Positions 38,554 to 46,942 of a DNA stretch of 64,000 nucleotides are shown one piece after another. The notes under the pieces were generated by a model, which saw nothing but the letters and a program-made list of their open reading frames with translations, had not been told where the DNA came from and did not search any database. Numbering within the stretch: the stretch's first letter is position 1; every line of letters begins with the position of its first letter. The stretch lies in the NCBI RefSeq assembly GCF_000092645.1, contig NC_014165.1, forward strand, positions 3,224,001 through 3,288,000. The letters are read 5' to 3'. Source of the stretch: Thermobispora bispora DSM 43833 (lineage in GTDB: Bacteria; Actinomycetota; Actinomycetes; Streptosporangiales; Streptosporangiaceae). The position numbers were made by a program, and so were the translations under genes.

Positions 38554-38961
38554 CGCATGCCCGGGCATCGGCGACCCGCCCGGGCCGTGCGTTCTGCCGG
38601 GGCCTCCCTCATTCCCAGGTGCGGATGCTCCCGGCGTGCGGCTCCCGGCGGTGTGGGCGCTCCCGCCGGCTTTCCGCGCGCCCCCGCGCCCGCGTCGCCG
38701 TACGTCTCGGCCGCCGTGCGCGCCATGGTCTCCACCGGGCCGCGCCATCCCCTGGCCGCGCCATCCCCGGCGTGCGGGACCAGGCGCCGGCGGCGTCGCC
38801 CGCCGCGAGTGACCACCCTGAACCCTCCTTGCCGGGTATCGGCTCCCGGCGTTCCCTGCGCGCCATCCGGCGGCGTCCCCTGCGCTCGGCATCGCCGTAC
38901 GTCCCGGCCGCGGAAAACGGACCGGCCGCCCGGTGGCACCGGGCGGCCGGGTGCGAAGCCG
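38554..38961. other. gap between rpmB and thiD, no gene seen
   Basis: About 400 bp, convergent. GC-rich with short repeats (CGCCGTACGTC twice, near 38697 and 38893; GCGCCATCCCC near 38744 and 38759). No coding sense. Confidence 0.5.
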
Positions 38962-39759
38962 TCAGCCCTGACGCCAGCGCCAGGCGTGGTCCACGGGACC
39001 GATCCCCGCGCCCAGGGGGAAGCCGTTCGCGATGGCCCCGGTGATGTACTCCTTGGCCTGCCGTACCGCCTCGGGCACGTCGGCGCCGAGGGCGAGGTAG
39101 GAGGCGATCGCCGAGGCGAGCGTGCAGCCGGTGCCGTGGGTGTGCGGGGTGTCGATCCGCTGGGCGTGGAACCGGTGCTCGCTCGTCCCGTCGGTGAGCA
39201 GGTCGACGGGCTCGCCCGGCAGGTGCCCGCCCTTGATGAGCACCCACTTCGGGCCGAGCGCGAGCACGGCCTCCGCCGCCCGGGGCAGGCCGTCCTCGTC
39301 CTCGACCTTCACCCCGGTGAGCTGCTCGACCTCCCACAGGTTGGGGGTGACCACGGTCGCCAGGGGGAGCAGCCGCGACTTGACCGTCTCCACGGCCTCG
39401 GGGGCGAGCAGCCGGTCACCGTGCTTGGACACCCCGACCGGGTCGACCACGACGGGCGCCGTGACCCCGGCGAGCACGTCGGCGACGGTCTCCACCAGCA
39501 CGGGTGAGGCGAGCATCCCGGTCTTGATCGCCTGCGCGCCGATGTCGCCGAGCACCGACTCGAGCTGGGCGCGCACCGCCTCGGGGGGAAGCTCCCAGTA
39601 CCCCTGCACGCCGATCGAGTTCTGCGCGGTCACGGCGGCGATCACGCTCATGCCGTGCACGCCGAGCGCGAGCATGGTCTTCAGGTCGGCCTGGATGCCT
39701 GCGCCACCGCCGGAGTCCGAGCCCGCGATGGTGAGCACGCGCGGAGGAGTCATCGTCAT
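38962..39759 (-). CDS. thiD: HMP / HMP-phosphate kinase ThiD
   Basis: 265 residues. Ribokinase fold: [19 protein letters not shown] near the N-terminus, [26 protein letters not shown] and the anion hole/base motif [13 protein letters not shown]. Phosphorylates hydroxymethylpyrimidine twice in thiamine synthesis. ATG 39759 (MTMTPPRV) is chosen; ATG at 39768 or 39753 are alternatives. thiL, which performs the last step, lies 1.5 kb upstream, with an unrelated envelope gene between them. Confidence 0.96.
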   Translation of the reverse strand: MTMTPPRVLTIAGSDSGGGAGIQADLKTMLALGVHGMSVIAAVTAQNSIGVQGYWELPPEAVRAQLESVLGDIGAQAIKTGMLASPVLVETVADVLAGVTAPVVVDPVGVSKHGDRLLAPEAVETVKSRLLPLATVVTPNLWEVEQLTGVKVEDEDGLPRAAEAVLALGPKWVLIKGGHLPGEPVDLLTDGTSEHRFHAQRIDTPHTHGTGCTLASAIASYLALGADVPEAVRQAKEYITGAIANGFPLGAGIGPVDHAWRWRQG

Positions 39760-39934
39760 ATGCCCCATCAAACCGTAAACCTGGCGGTAAGCCACCTTCG
39801 GCCGGCTGAAACGCCGCCCCCGGACGTCCGGATCGCCGCGTCCTCGTCGCCCGGCCGCGCCGTCCAGGGCCGCTCCGGCCGGTGAGCGGGCGCGGGCCGG
39901 CCCGGCGGCATAGGCCGGGGGTATGGGCCGGGGC

Positions 39935-41182
39935 TCAGCGGGCCGTGACCGCGCACTCGCCGCCCGCGAGCGCGCACTCGGTGGGCGGCCACGGCGCGCC
40001 CTCGGCCTCGAAGGCGATCCGCCGCTCCTCCCCCGCGGCGAGCGGCTCGGCCGACCGGATGGTCAGCGTCCTGCCGCGCTGCCGCCATTCGGCGCCGTCG
40101 AGCGCGGTCACCCTCCCGCCGACCCGCAGCGTGACCGTCCATCCGGGCAGGTCCCGGGTGGCGCGCACCACCAGCTCGGCCCGGTACCCGGTGTCGTGGG
40201 CGCCGGTGACGGTGAAGCGCAGCAGCACGCCCGGGGTCACGGCGCCCGCGCCCGGTGCGGCGCCCGGCCGCGGCCCGCTGGCGTCCGGGTACGGCAGGCG
40301 GGCCGCGCCCTCGGCCGGCCCGGTCTCCTCCCGCGGGGCGGGGAGGTCCGGCTCGGCGCGGGTGTCCGGTGCCGCCCGTCCGGTGTCCGAGCGTCCTTGC
40401 GGCGCTTCACCGGCGTCCCCCGCATCGGCGCCGGCCTGCCGCGGGGAGGTGGGGGCCGTGGCGCGCCCGGCCGCCAGGGGAGCCGCCGTGGCGTCCGCCG
40501 GCCCGGCGGTCGTGGGCGCGGGCCGCGGCTCCGGGGAGGCGTCCGCCGGTTCGGACGGCGCGGTGGCCGGGGGTGCGGAGGGCGTGGCGGCCGAGCCCGG
40601 GAGCGGGGTCTCCGGGGCGGCCGAGGCGTCGGGCCGCTCCTCCTCGGCGGGCCCGGACGTGGGGAGCGCGTCCCCGGCGGCCGAGGTGACGCAGCTGGTG
40701 TACGCGTCGCACGTCGCCGATCCGGAGGGGGCCATGGTGAGCTCGTACCGCTGGCTGATCAGCCGTACGCCGCCGGCGGTGACCCCGATCGCGAGCAGCA
40801 CGGCGAGCGCGGTGGTCACCGCGAGGCGGCCCGGCCGCCGCGGCGCGCCGGCCGGGCCGGCGGAGTCCTGGGACGGCCCGGCGGTCCCGTTCCCGGACGG
40901 GCCTCGCCGTGCCGCGGCGATGGTCTCCCGGCCCGGCGATGCTCCACCGGCGGACCGGCCGGTGGCGGCGGCCGTGTGCTCGGCGTCGAGCCGTTCGGGG
41001 GCGAGCTCCGCGTAACCGAGGCGCGCGGCGGTGGGCGCGATGGGGGCGGTGTCCCGTCCGTCCGCGTGGTCCTGGGGCGGTGCGGGCAGCCGGTACGTCA
41101 CCTCGCCCGGCCTCTCCTCGGGGATCGCCGGACCTCGGCGCGGGGCGTCCGGCGTCTGTCGATCTGCCGAGTGGCGGCCCAT
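39935..41182 (-). CDS. membrane-anchored protein with CBM2-like outer domain
   Basis: 415 residues: cytoplasmic N-terminus of about 118, Pro/Arg/Ala-rich (1-118); one membrane helix (about 119-140, [20 protein letters not shown]); an extracellular Pro/Ala/Glu linker of about 170 residues (150-310) of mucin-like composition; and a beta-rich C-terminal domain of about 100 residues ([45 protein letters not shown]) with the strand pattern and conserved Trp of CBM2/cellulose-binding folds, closed by two Cys in [13 protein letters not shown]. Two Cys just after the helix (CDAYTSC) could make a disulphide. Function unknown; perhaps attaches cells to plant polysaccharide. ATG 41182 with AGGAAGG upstream. 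Confidence 0.82.
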   Translation of the reverse strand: MGRHSADRQTPDAPRRGPAIPEERPGEVTYRLPAPPQDHADGRDTAPIAPTAARLGYAELAPERLDAEHTAAATGRSAGGASPGRETIAAARRGPSGNGTAGPSQDSAGPAGAPRRPGRLAVTTALAVLLAIGVTAGGVRLISQRYELTMAPSGSATCDAYTSCVTSAAGDALPTSGPAEEERPDASAAPETPLPGSAATPSAPPATAPSEPADASPEPRPAPTTAGPADATAAPLAAGRATAPTSPRQAGADAGDAGEAPQGRSDTGRAAPDTRAEPDLPAPREETGPAEGAARLPYPDASGPRPGAAPGAGAVTPGVLLRFTVTGAHDTGYRAELVVRATRDLPGWTVTLRVGGRVTALDGAEWRQRGRTLTIRSAEPLAAGEERRIAFEAEGAPWPPTECALAGGECAVTAR

Positions 41183-41215
41183 TACGGTCCTTCCTGTCGA
41201 CGACCGCCAACTCTT

Positions 41216-41244
41216 ATAACAGATCTAATACGCATTTGTCACAA
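41216..41244 (-). promoter_or_regulatory. promoter of the CBM2-like gene
   Basis: On the minus strand TTGTGA (41244-41239), 17-bp spacer, TGTTAT (41221-41216), inside an AT-rich 50-bp patch between thiL and the gene at 41182. Shows the gene has its own promoter apart from thiL. Confidence 0.55.
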
Positions 41245-41247
41245 TTT

Positions 41248-42207
41248 TCACAGTCGGAAGTGATCCCACCCGCCCTGGGAGACCCGGCGGCCGGCGACCT
41301 GCACGCCCTCCCCCTCGGCAACCTCACCGATGATCGTCCACCCGGACGGCAGGCGCACCTCACGGGGGAAGGTCGCGGCGAGCGCGTGGTCGTCGCCGCC
41401 GGTGAGCACCCACTCGAGCGGATCGGCGCCCAGCTCGGCCGCGGCCTCGGCGAGGCTCCCGGGGACCGGCAGCGCGGCCGGGTCGATCGCGATCGCCACC
41501 CGGCTCGCCTCGGCGATGTGGCCGAGGTCCTGCACCAGGCCGTCGCTCACGTCGATCATCGCGGTGGCGCCCAGCCCGGCCGCCTCCGGGCCGCGCCGGT
41601 ACGGCGGTCGCGGCCGCCGGTGCGCGTCCACCAGGGCCGGCCGCCACGGGCCTCCGGGGTCGTCCGCCCGGCCGGCCTCGAGCAGGGCGAGCCCGGCCGC
41701 GGCGTGGCCGAGCCGTCCCGTCACGGCGACCACATCACCGGGCCGGGCCCCGGAGCGGGTCACCGGCGCCCGCCCGCCGAGGTCACCGAAGGCGGTCACC
41801 CCGAGCACGACGATGTCCGAACGGGACATGTCGCCGCCCACCACCGAGGCCCCGGCCTCGGCGCACTCGTCGCGGAACCCGTCGGTGAGCGCGTCCAGCC
41901 AATCGAGCCCGGTGTCGGCCGGCGCGCCGAGGCCGACGACGATCCCCGTCGGGACGGCCCCCATCGCGGCGACGTCCGCGAGATTCTGCGCGGCCGCCTT
42001 CCGGCCGATGTCGTATCCGCTCGACCAATCGCGGCGGAAATGCCGCCCCTCGATCAGCAGGTCGGTGGTCACCACGACCCGCCCGTCGGGGGCCCGGAGC
42101 ACCGCGGCGTCGTCCCCCGGGCCGACGAGCACGTCCGGTTTCTGGAAAAGCCTTCGGGAAATACGGCTAATGGCGCCGAACTCACCAAGTTCACCAACCG
42201 TAATAAT
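41248..42207 (-). CDS. thiL: thiamine-monophosphate kinase ThiL, start codon unusual
   Basis: ThiL phosphorylates thiamine monophosphate to the active diphosphate. Motifs: VGPGDDAAVL, VVTTDLLIEGRHF, QNLADVAAMGA, GGDMSRSD, MIDVSDGL and LTGGDDHALAA. The first normal start codon is the GTG at 42132, which gives 294 residues and begins just before the ATP-loop. Translation in the same frame upstream gives TVGELGEFGAISRISRRLF, which is the conserved ThiL N-terminus (G-E-F-x-x-I), so the true start is earlier, yet no ATG, GTG or TTG exists there. Two ATT codons at 42207 and 42204 follow GGGGG at usable spacing; I place the start at the first. Divergent from the Lrp-domain gene by 62 bp. Confidence 0.85.
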   Translation of the reverse strand: MITVGELGEFGAISRISRRLFQKPDVLVGPGDDAAVLRAPDGRVVVTTDLLIEGRHFRRDWSSGYDIGRKAAAQNLADVAAMGAVPTGIVVGLGAPADTGLDWLDALTDGFRDECAEAGASVVGGDMSRSDIVVLGVTAFGDLGGRAPVTRSGARPGDVVAVTGRLGHAAAGLALLEAGRADDPGGPWRPALVDAHRRPRPPYRRGPEAAGLGATAMIDVSDGLVQDLGHIAEASRVAIAIDPAALPVPGSLAEAAAELGADPLEWVLTGGDDHALAATFPREVRLPSGWTIIGEVAEGEGVQVAGRRVSQGGWDHFRL

Positions 42208-42269
42208 GGCACCCCCAGAGCTTTCCGGTACGGTTGACCGCCGGTACTCGTCTCTACTCGGAGGACGTC

Positions 42270-42503
42270 ATGGTGCAGGCCTACATCCTCATCCAAACCG
42301 AGGTGGGCAAGGCGGCCGGCGTGGCGCAGACCATCGCCTCGATCCCCGGTGTGCTCCAAGCGGAGGGTGTCACCGGCCCCTATGACGTGATCGTCCGGGC
42401 GGAGGCGAGCGACGTGGACCAGCTCGGCAAGCTGGTGGTCGCCCAGATTCAGGCGATCGACGGCATCACCCGTACACTTACCTGCCCGATCATCCACATC
42501 TGA
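42270..42503 (+). CDS. stand-alone Lrp/AsnC ligand-binding (RAM) domain protein
   Basis: 77 residues; an entire AsnC-type effector domain (YILIQTEVGKAAGVAQTI, GPYDVIVRAEASDVDQLGKLVV, ITRTLTCPIIHI) without a DNA-binding part. Such proteins oligomerise and may bind amino acids. ATG 42270 with GGAGG at good spacing. Followed 27 bp later by the DUF3515 gene. This order between thiL and ddl is common in actinobacteria. Confidence 0.93.
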   Translation: MVQAYILIQTEVGKAAGVAQTIASIPGVLQAEGVTGPYDVIVRAEASDVDQLGKLVVAQIQAIDGITRTLTCPIIHI

Positions 42504-42530
42504 GGAGAGCATTCCACGGACGGGCAGGCG

Positions 42531-42968
42531 ATGCGGAGAGTCGCGCGCGTGGCAGGGACGATGGCGGTGCTGGCGGCCCTGGCCGGGTGCTCCTCGACCG
42601 TACGGGTCGACCCGCCTACCCCCTCGGGGGAGGCCGCCGAGGCGTGCCGCAGGCTCGCCGGCGTGCTGCCCGCCACGCTCGACGGCGCGAAGCGGACCCC
42701 CTCCGAACCGGCCTCGCCGTACGTCGCGGTCTGGGGCGGCGGGGAGATCACCCTGCGCTGCGGTGTGCCGCGCCCCGCGAACATGGAGCCCACCGCAGAG
42801 GTGGCCGACGTCAACGGCGTCGGCTGGTTCCAGGACCCGAGCCGCCCGCTGCTCTTCACCTCGGTGAACCGGGTCGCCTACGTGGAGGTGACGATCTCCC
42901 GGGAGCACGCCCCCGGGAACGTCCTGGTCGACCTCGCCCAGCCGATCAAGCAGGCCATCCCCGAGTGA
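42531..42968 (+). CDS. DUF3515 lipoprotein
   Basis: 145 residues. Signal sequence ending in lipobox LAGC (Cys about 20), then a small domain with two Cys (EACRRL, LRCGVPRP) and VNGVGWF, matching the actinobacterial DUF3515 family. Function unknown; in actinobacteria the gene is kept next to ddl and thiL, as here. Convergent with ddl, 23 bp between stops. Confidence 0.92.
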   Translation: MRRVARVAGTMAVLAALAGCSSTVRVDPPTPSGEAAEACRRLAGVLPATLDGAKRTPSEPASPYVAVWGGGEITLRCGVPRPANMEPTAEVADVNGVGWFQDPSRPLLFTSVNRVAYVEVTISREHAPGNVLVDLAQPIKQAIPE

Positions 42969-42991
42969 CGCCGCCGTCCGGCCGCACCCGC

Positions 42992-44107
42992 TCAGCGGAG
43001 GCCGGGCGGGCGGCGCAGCGCGAGCTGGATCAGCCGGTCGATCAGCTGCGGGTACGGCAGGCCGGTCGCGGCCCAGAGCTTGGGCGCGACCGACTGGGCG
43101 GTGAAGCCGGGCATCGTGTTGATCTCGTTGACGATCAGCTCGCCCGAAGGCGTGTAGAAGAAGTCGACCCGGGCGAGCCCTTCGCACCCGAGCGCCTCGA
43201 AGGCCTGGACCGCCAGGGCCCGGACCCGCTCGGAGACGCTCTCCGGCAGGTCGGCCGGGGCGTGCAGCTCCATGCCGCCGTCGAAGTACTTCGCCTCGAA
43301 GTCGTAGAACTCGTGGCCCTCGGCGACCACCACCTCGCCGACCACGCTCGCCTCCGGCGGGGAGTCGCCGAGCGACTCGAGCACCGCGCACTCGACCTCC
43401 CGCCCGGGGATCGCCGCCTCGACGAGCACCTTGGGGTCGTGCTCCCGGGCGGCCTCGATGGCCTCCTCGAGCCCGGCCGCGTCGTGCACCTTGGTGATGC
43501 CCTGCGACGAACCGGCCCGGGCCGGCTTGACGAACACCGGCCAGCCGAGGTCCCCGGCCTCCTTGAGCACCCTCGCCCGGTCCACGCGCCAGTCCCGGTC
43601 GCGGACCACCACGTACGGGCCGACGGGCAGCCCGCTGGCGCGGAGCACGAGCTTCATGTACGCCTTGTCCATGCCGATCGCGCTCGCGAGCACCCCGGAG
43701 CCGACGTAGCGCACCCCGGCCATCTCCAGGAGGCCCTGGATGGTCCCGTCCTCCCCGAACGGCCCGTGGAGCAGCGGGAACACCACGTCGACCTCGCCGA
43801 GAGCCCGCGGGATCTCCCCCGGCCGGAGGGCGACGAGCGAGGCCGAGTGCGTGGGGATCGCGAGAGCGTCGCCGGTCTCGTCCACGGTCGGGAGGCGGCC
43901 GGATTCGATCGCGTACCGCTGCCGCTCGGAGGCGAGGACCCAGCGCCCGTCCTGGGCGATGCCGATGGGGATGACCTCGTACTTGCTCTGGTCGATGGCC
44001 TCCAGCACGCTCCCCGCCCCCAGCAGGGACACGGAGTGCTCGGAGTTCCGGCCTCCGAAGACCACCGCCACGCGCACGCGTGACCGGCTCTCGCGATCGT
44101 GGTTCAT
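42992..44107 (-). CDS. ddl: D-alanine--D-alanine ligase
   Basis: 371 residues. ATP-grasp enzyme: VFGGRNSEHSVSLLGA at the N-terminus, LLHGPFGEDGTIQGLLE, FVKPARAGSSQGITKV (ATP loop) and VNEINTMPGFT (metal). Makes D-Ala-D-Ala for peptidoglycan. ATG 44107 (MNHDRESRSRV). Usual order plsC-gpsA-ddl, but a strong hairpin sits between gpsA and ddl. Confidence 0.96.
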   Translation of the reverse strand: MNHDRESRSRVRVAVVFGGRNSEHSVSLLGAGSVLEAIDQSKYEVIPIGIAQDGRWVLASERQRYAIESGRLPTVDETGDALAIPTHSASLVALRPGEIPRALGEVDVVFPLLHGPFGEDGTIQGLLEMAGVRYVGSGVLASAIGMDKAYMKLVLRASGLPVGPYVVVRDRDWRVDRARVLKEAGDLGWPVFVKPARAGSSQGITKVHDAAGLEEAIEAAREHDPKVLVEAAIPGREVECAVLESLGDSPPEASVVGEVVVAEGHEFYDFEAKYFDGGMELHAPADLPESVSERVRALAVQAFEALGCEGLARVDFFYTPSGELIVNEINTMPGFTAQSVAPKLWAATGLPYPQLIDRLIQLALRRPPGLR

Positions 44108-44151
44108 GTCGTCCGACCCTATCGCCTCCGACGGGAGAAATCGCCGGTCCA

Positions 44152-44189
44152 CGGGCGCCGCTCCCGGCGGGAACCGGGAGCGGCGCCCG
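44152..44189 (-). terminator. 16-bp stem between gpsA and ddl
   Basis: Perfect arms of 16 bp (CGGGCGCCGCTCCCGG and complement) with a 6-base loop, 8 bp after the gpsA stop and 45 bp before the ddl start. Lacks a U-tract; it may partly end the plsC-gpsA transcript or protect its 3' end. Confidence 0.6.
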
Positions 44190-44196
44190 GTCCGGC

Positions 44197-45204
44197 TCAC
44201 AGACCGTACCGCTCCGGTTTCGGGGTGCGCGACATCAGCATCGCGGCCGCCTCCCGGGGGTCCAGCCCCTTGTGGACCACACCGACCACCACCTCGGTGA
44301 TCGGCATCTCCACGCCGTGCCGGCGCGCCAGCTCGAGCACCGACTCGCAGGACTTGACCCCCTCGGCGGTCTGCTTGGTCGCGGCGACCACCTCGTCCAG
44401 GCTCATTCCCCGGCCGAGGTTCTCCCCGAAGGTGCGGTTGCGCGAGAGCGGCGAGGAGCACGTCGCCACCAGGTCGCCCATGCCGGCGAGGCCCGCGAAC
44501 GTGTGCTGGTCCGCGCCGAGGGCGGCCCCGAGGCGGGCGATCTCCGCCAGGCCGCGGGTCATGAGCATGGCGCTGACGTTGTCCCCGTAGCCCATGCCCA
44601 CCGCGACCCCGACCGCGAGGGCGATGACGTTCTTGACCGCGCCGCCGAGCTCGACCCCGATCACATCCGGGTTGGTGTAGGTGCGGAACCAGGGCAGGTG
44701 GCAGGCCTCCTGGAGCCGGCGCGCCACGTCGTGGTCGGTGCAGGCGACCACGGTCGCCGCCGGCTGCCGCTGGACCAGCTCGCCGACGAGGTTGGGCCCG
44801 GAGACCACGGCCACCCGGTCCTCGGGCACCTCGGCCACCTCCCGGATGACCTCGCTCATCCGCTTGCAGGTGCCGAGCTCGATGCCCTTCATCAGGCTCA
44901 CCATCACGGCCCCGTCCGGGATGGCCGGTTTCCACGCCTTCAGGTTCTCGCGCAGCGTCTGGGCCGGCACCGCGAGCACGACGTAGTCGGCGCCGTCCAT
45001 CGCCTCCGCGGGGTCGGTGGTGGCGCGCAGCCCGTCCGGCAACCGGAAGCCCGGCAGATAGTCGGGGTTCTCACGCCGTTCGTTGATCGCCTCGACGACC
45101 TCCGGCCGCCGTGCCCACAGTGTCGTGCGGGTGCCCGCCTCGGTGAGGATCGCCGCGAACATCGTGCCCCACGAACCAGCGCCGAAAACGACAGCCCTGC
45201 TCAC
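44197..45204 (-). CDS. gpsA: glycerol-3-phosphate dehydrogenase [NAD(P)+]
   Basis: 335 residues. N-terminal VFGAGSWGTMFA (dinucleotide turn), SLMKGIELGT, GPNLVGELVQ and catalytic Lys in LGGAVKNVIALAVG. Makes sn-glycerol-3-phosphate for phospholipids; next to plsC, the matching acyltransferase. GTG 45204; an in-frame GTG three codons earlier is possible. Confidence 0.97.
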   Translation of the reverse strand: MSRAVVFGAGSWGTMFAAILTEAGTRTTLWARRPEVVEAINERRENPDYLPGFRLPDGLRATTDPAEAMDGADYVVLAVPAQTLRENLKAWKPAIPDGAVMVSLMKGIELGTCKRMSEVIREVAEVPEDRVAVVSGPNLVGELVQRQPAATVVACTDHDVARRLQEACHLPWFRTYTNPDVIGVELGGAVKNVIALAVGVAVGMGYGDNVSAMLMTRGLAEIARLGAALGADQHTFAGLAGMGDLVATCSSPLSRNRTFGENLGRGMSLDEVVAATKQTAEGVKSCESVLELARRHGVEMPITEVVVGVVHKGLDPREAAAMLMSRTPKPERYGL

Positions 45205-45244
45205 TGGCCGCACCCACTCTTTCCATGTCCCTGACGCCCGGTCA

Positions 45245-46099
45245 TCACCGTACGGCCCGCCGGTCGCCGCCGGCGTTCTTCGGGTCGTACGGCTCGGCCG
45301 GGGGCTTCTCCTGACGGATCTCGGCGAGCAGCCCGGTGATCGCGGCCATGATGTCCGCCGTGGCCTCACGGAGCAGCGAGGCGGTCATCGGCCGGCCCGC
45401 GTACGCGGACAGGTCCACCGGTGGTCCGACCCGGACCTGGAACGTCTTGCGCGGGAACAGCCGCGGCTTCTTCTCCCCGTACGGCAGCAGCTCCTGGGCG
45501 CCCCAGTGGGCGACGGGGATCACCGGGGCCCCCGTGGCGAGGGCGAGCCGGGCCGCGCCGGTCTTCCCGACCATCGGCCACAGGTCCGGATCACGGGTGA
45601 TGGTGCCCTCCGGATAGATGATCACGCACGCGCCCTCGTTGAGCCGTTCCTCGGCGATCTTGAGGGAGAGCGTGGCGTCCGTGGTCCCGCGGTGCACCGG
45701 GATCGCCTGAAGCCGGTCGATGATCCGGCCGAGAACGGGGACCTTGAACAACGACGCCTTGGCCAGGATCACCGGCCAGCGGCCGTTGTTGTAGACGAAG
45801 TGCCCCAGCAGCACCGGGTCCGTCCAGGACAGGTGGTTGGCCACGAGGATGACGCCGCCCTCGCGCGGCAGCTGGCCGGTCGCCCAGTCGTGCCTGAGCA
45901 GCAGCCGGGAGAGCGGCCGGATGATGAGCGCGGCCAGGATCTCCCAGAACAGGGGCGGACGGCCGGGGCGACGGCGACCTGATCGGCGCCGGTCCGCCTG
46001 GCCGGCCGGTCCGGGAGCCGTGTCCGTTCTCTCGCTCTGCTGGGCGGCGTTCGGCGCCTGCCCCTGCACGTCGTGTTCTCGCTCGCTGGGCTGGCTCAC
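45245..46099 (-). CDS. plsC: 1-acyl-glycerol-3-phosphate acyltransferase (PlsC family)
   Basis: 284 residues. HX4D motif in ANHLSWTDPVLLG, acceptor-binding YPEGTITRD and one hydrophobic segment (about 50-66). The first 45 residues are charged and disordered-looking. Makes phosphatidic acid at the membrane. GTG 46099 with GGAG at 6 bp. Operon with gpsA (40 bp gap); divergent from cofC. Confidence 0.93.
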   Translation of the reverse strand: MSQPSEREHDVQGQAPNAAQQSERTDTAPGPAGQADRRRSGRRRPGRPPLFWEILAALIIRPLSRLLLRHDWATGQLPREGGVILVANHLSWTDPVLLGHFVYNNGRWPVILAKASLFKVPVLGRIIDRLQAIPVHRGTTDATLSLKIAEERLNEGACVIIYPEGTITRDPDLWPMVGKTGAARLALATGAPVIPVAHWGAQELLPYGEKKPRLFPRKTFQVRVGPPVDLSAYAGRPMTASLLREATADIMAAITGLLAEIRQEKPPAEPYDPKNAGGDRRAVR

Positions 46100-46179
46100 T
46101 TGCTCTCCAAGGTCACCGGTGATGTCCGCACAAGTCTCCCGGTTCGCCCCACAGCATGTCGAGGCGGGATGCTGACAGC

Positions 46180-46839
46180 ATGCATCGCCTGCGCTGGACC
46201 ATTGTGGTCCCGGTCAAGACCTTGATCCGGGCCAAGACACGGCTCGCCGCCGCGGCCGGGCCGTACCGGACCGACCTGGCGGTGGCCGTGGCGAGCGACA
46301 CGGTCGCGGCGGCGCTGCGCTGCCCGCTCGTGGCGCGGGTCATCGTGGTGACCGCCGACCCCGTGCCGGCGGAGCGGCTCCGGACGCTCGGCGCGCACGT
46401 GGTGCCCGACCCGGACCGAGGTCTCAACGTCGCGCTCCGCACCGGCGCCGCCGAGGCGGTACGGCTCTCGCCCGGGACCCCGGTGGGCGCCCTGCAGGCG
46501 GACCTCCCCGCGCTGCGCCCCGCCGAGCTCTCGGTGGTGCTGGACGCGGCGCTCGAGTTCGATCAGTCGTTCGTCCCCGACGCCGCCGGGGTGGGCACCA
46601 CGTTCTACGGCGTCCGGCCCGGGGTCGCCTTCCGGCCCCGGTTCGGGGGCGAGTCCCGGGCGAAGCACCTCGCGGGCGGTGCCAAGGAGCTCGCCGTCGA
46701 CGGCATCCCCTCGGTGCGGAGGGACGTCGATACGGTAGCCGACCTGCTCGAGGCCCTCGCCTTGGGAGTCGGCCCGGCGACCGCCGCGCTCGTCCCGCGG
46801 CTCGGCCTGGACGCGGCGGCGCGCGGACACGACGGGTGA
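46180..46839 (+). CDS. cofC: 2-phospho-L-lactate / phosphoenolpyruvate guanylyltransferase (CofC/FbiD)
   Basis: 219 residues. VVPVKTLIRAKTRLA near the N-terminus, VVTADPV, DPDRGLNVALRTGA, ALQADLPALRP and FGGESRAKHLA define the CofC family, which activates the 3-carbon acid for coenzyme F420. Supports an F420-using actinobacterium. ATG 46180 is preferred; an in-frame ATG at 46156 has no ribosome site. fbiA/fbiB are not in the window. Confidence 0.93.
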   Translation: MHRLRWTIVVPVKTLIRAKTRLAAAAGPYRTDLAVAVASDTVAAALRCPLVARVIVVTADPVPAERLRTLGAHVVPDPDRGLNVALRTGAAEAVRLSPGTPVGALQADLPALRPAELSVVLDAALEFDQSFVPDAAGVGTTFYGVRPGVAFRPRFGGESRAKHLAGGAKELAVDGIPSVRRDVDTVADLLEALALGVGPATAALVPRLGLDAAARGHDG

Positions 46840-46942
46840 CGCCATCCCTGCCGGCTGTTGAGACGCCCGGGACCCGGCGGCGCGCGGACACGACCGGTGA
46901 GGACGGCCGGCTCGCCGCGGCCGGGCCGGCCGTCCGCGACGG

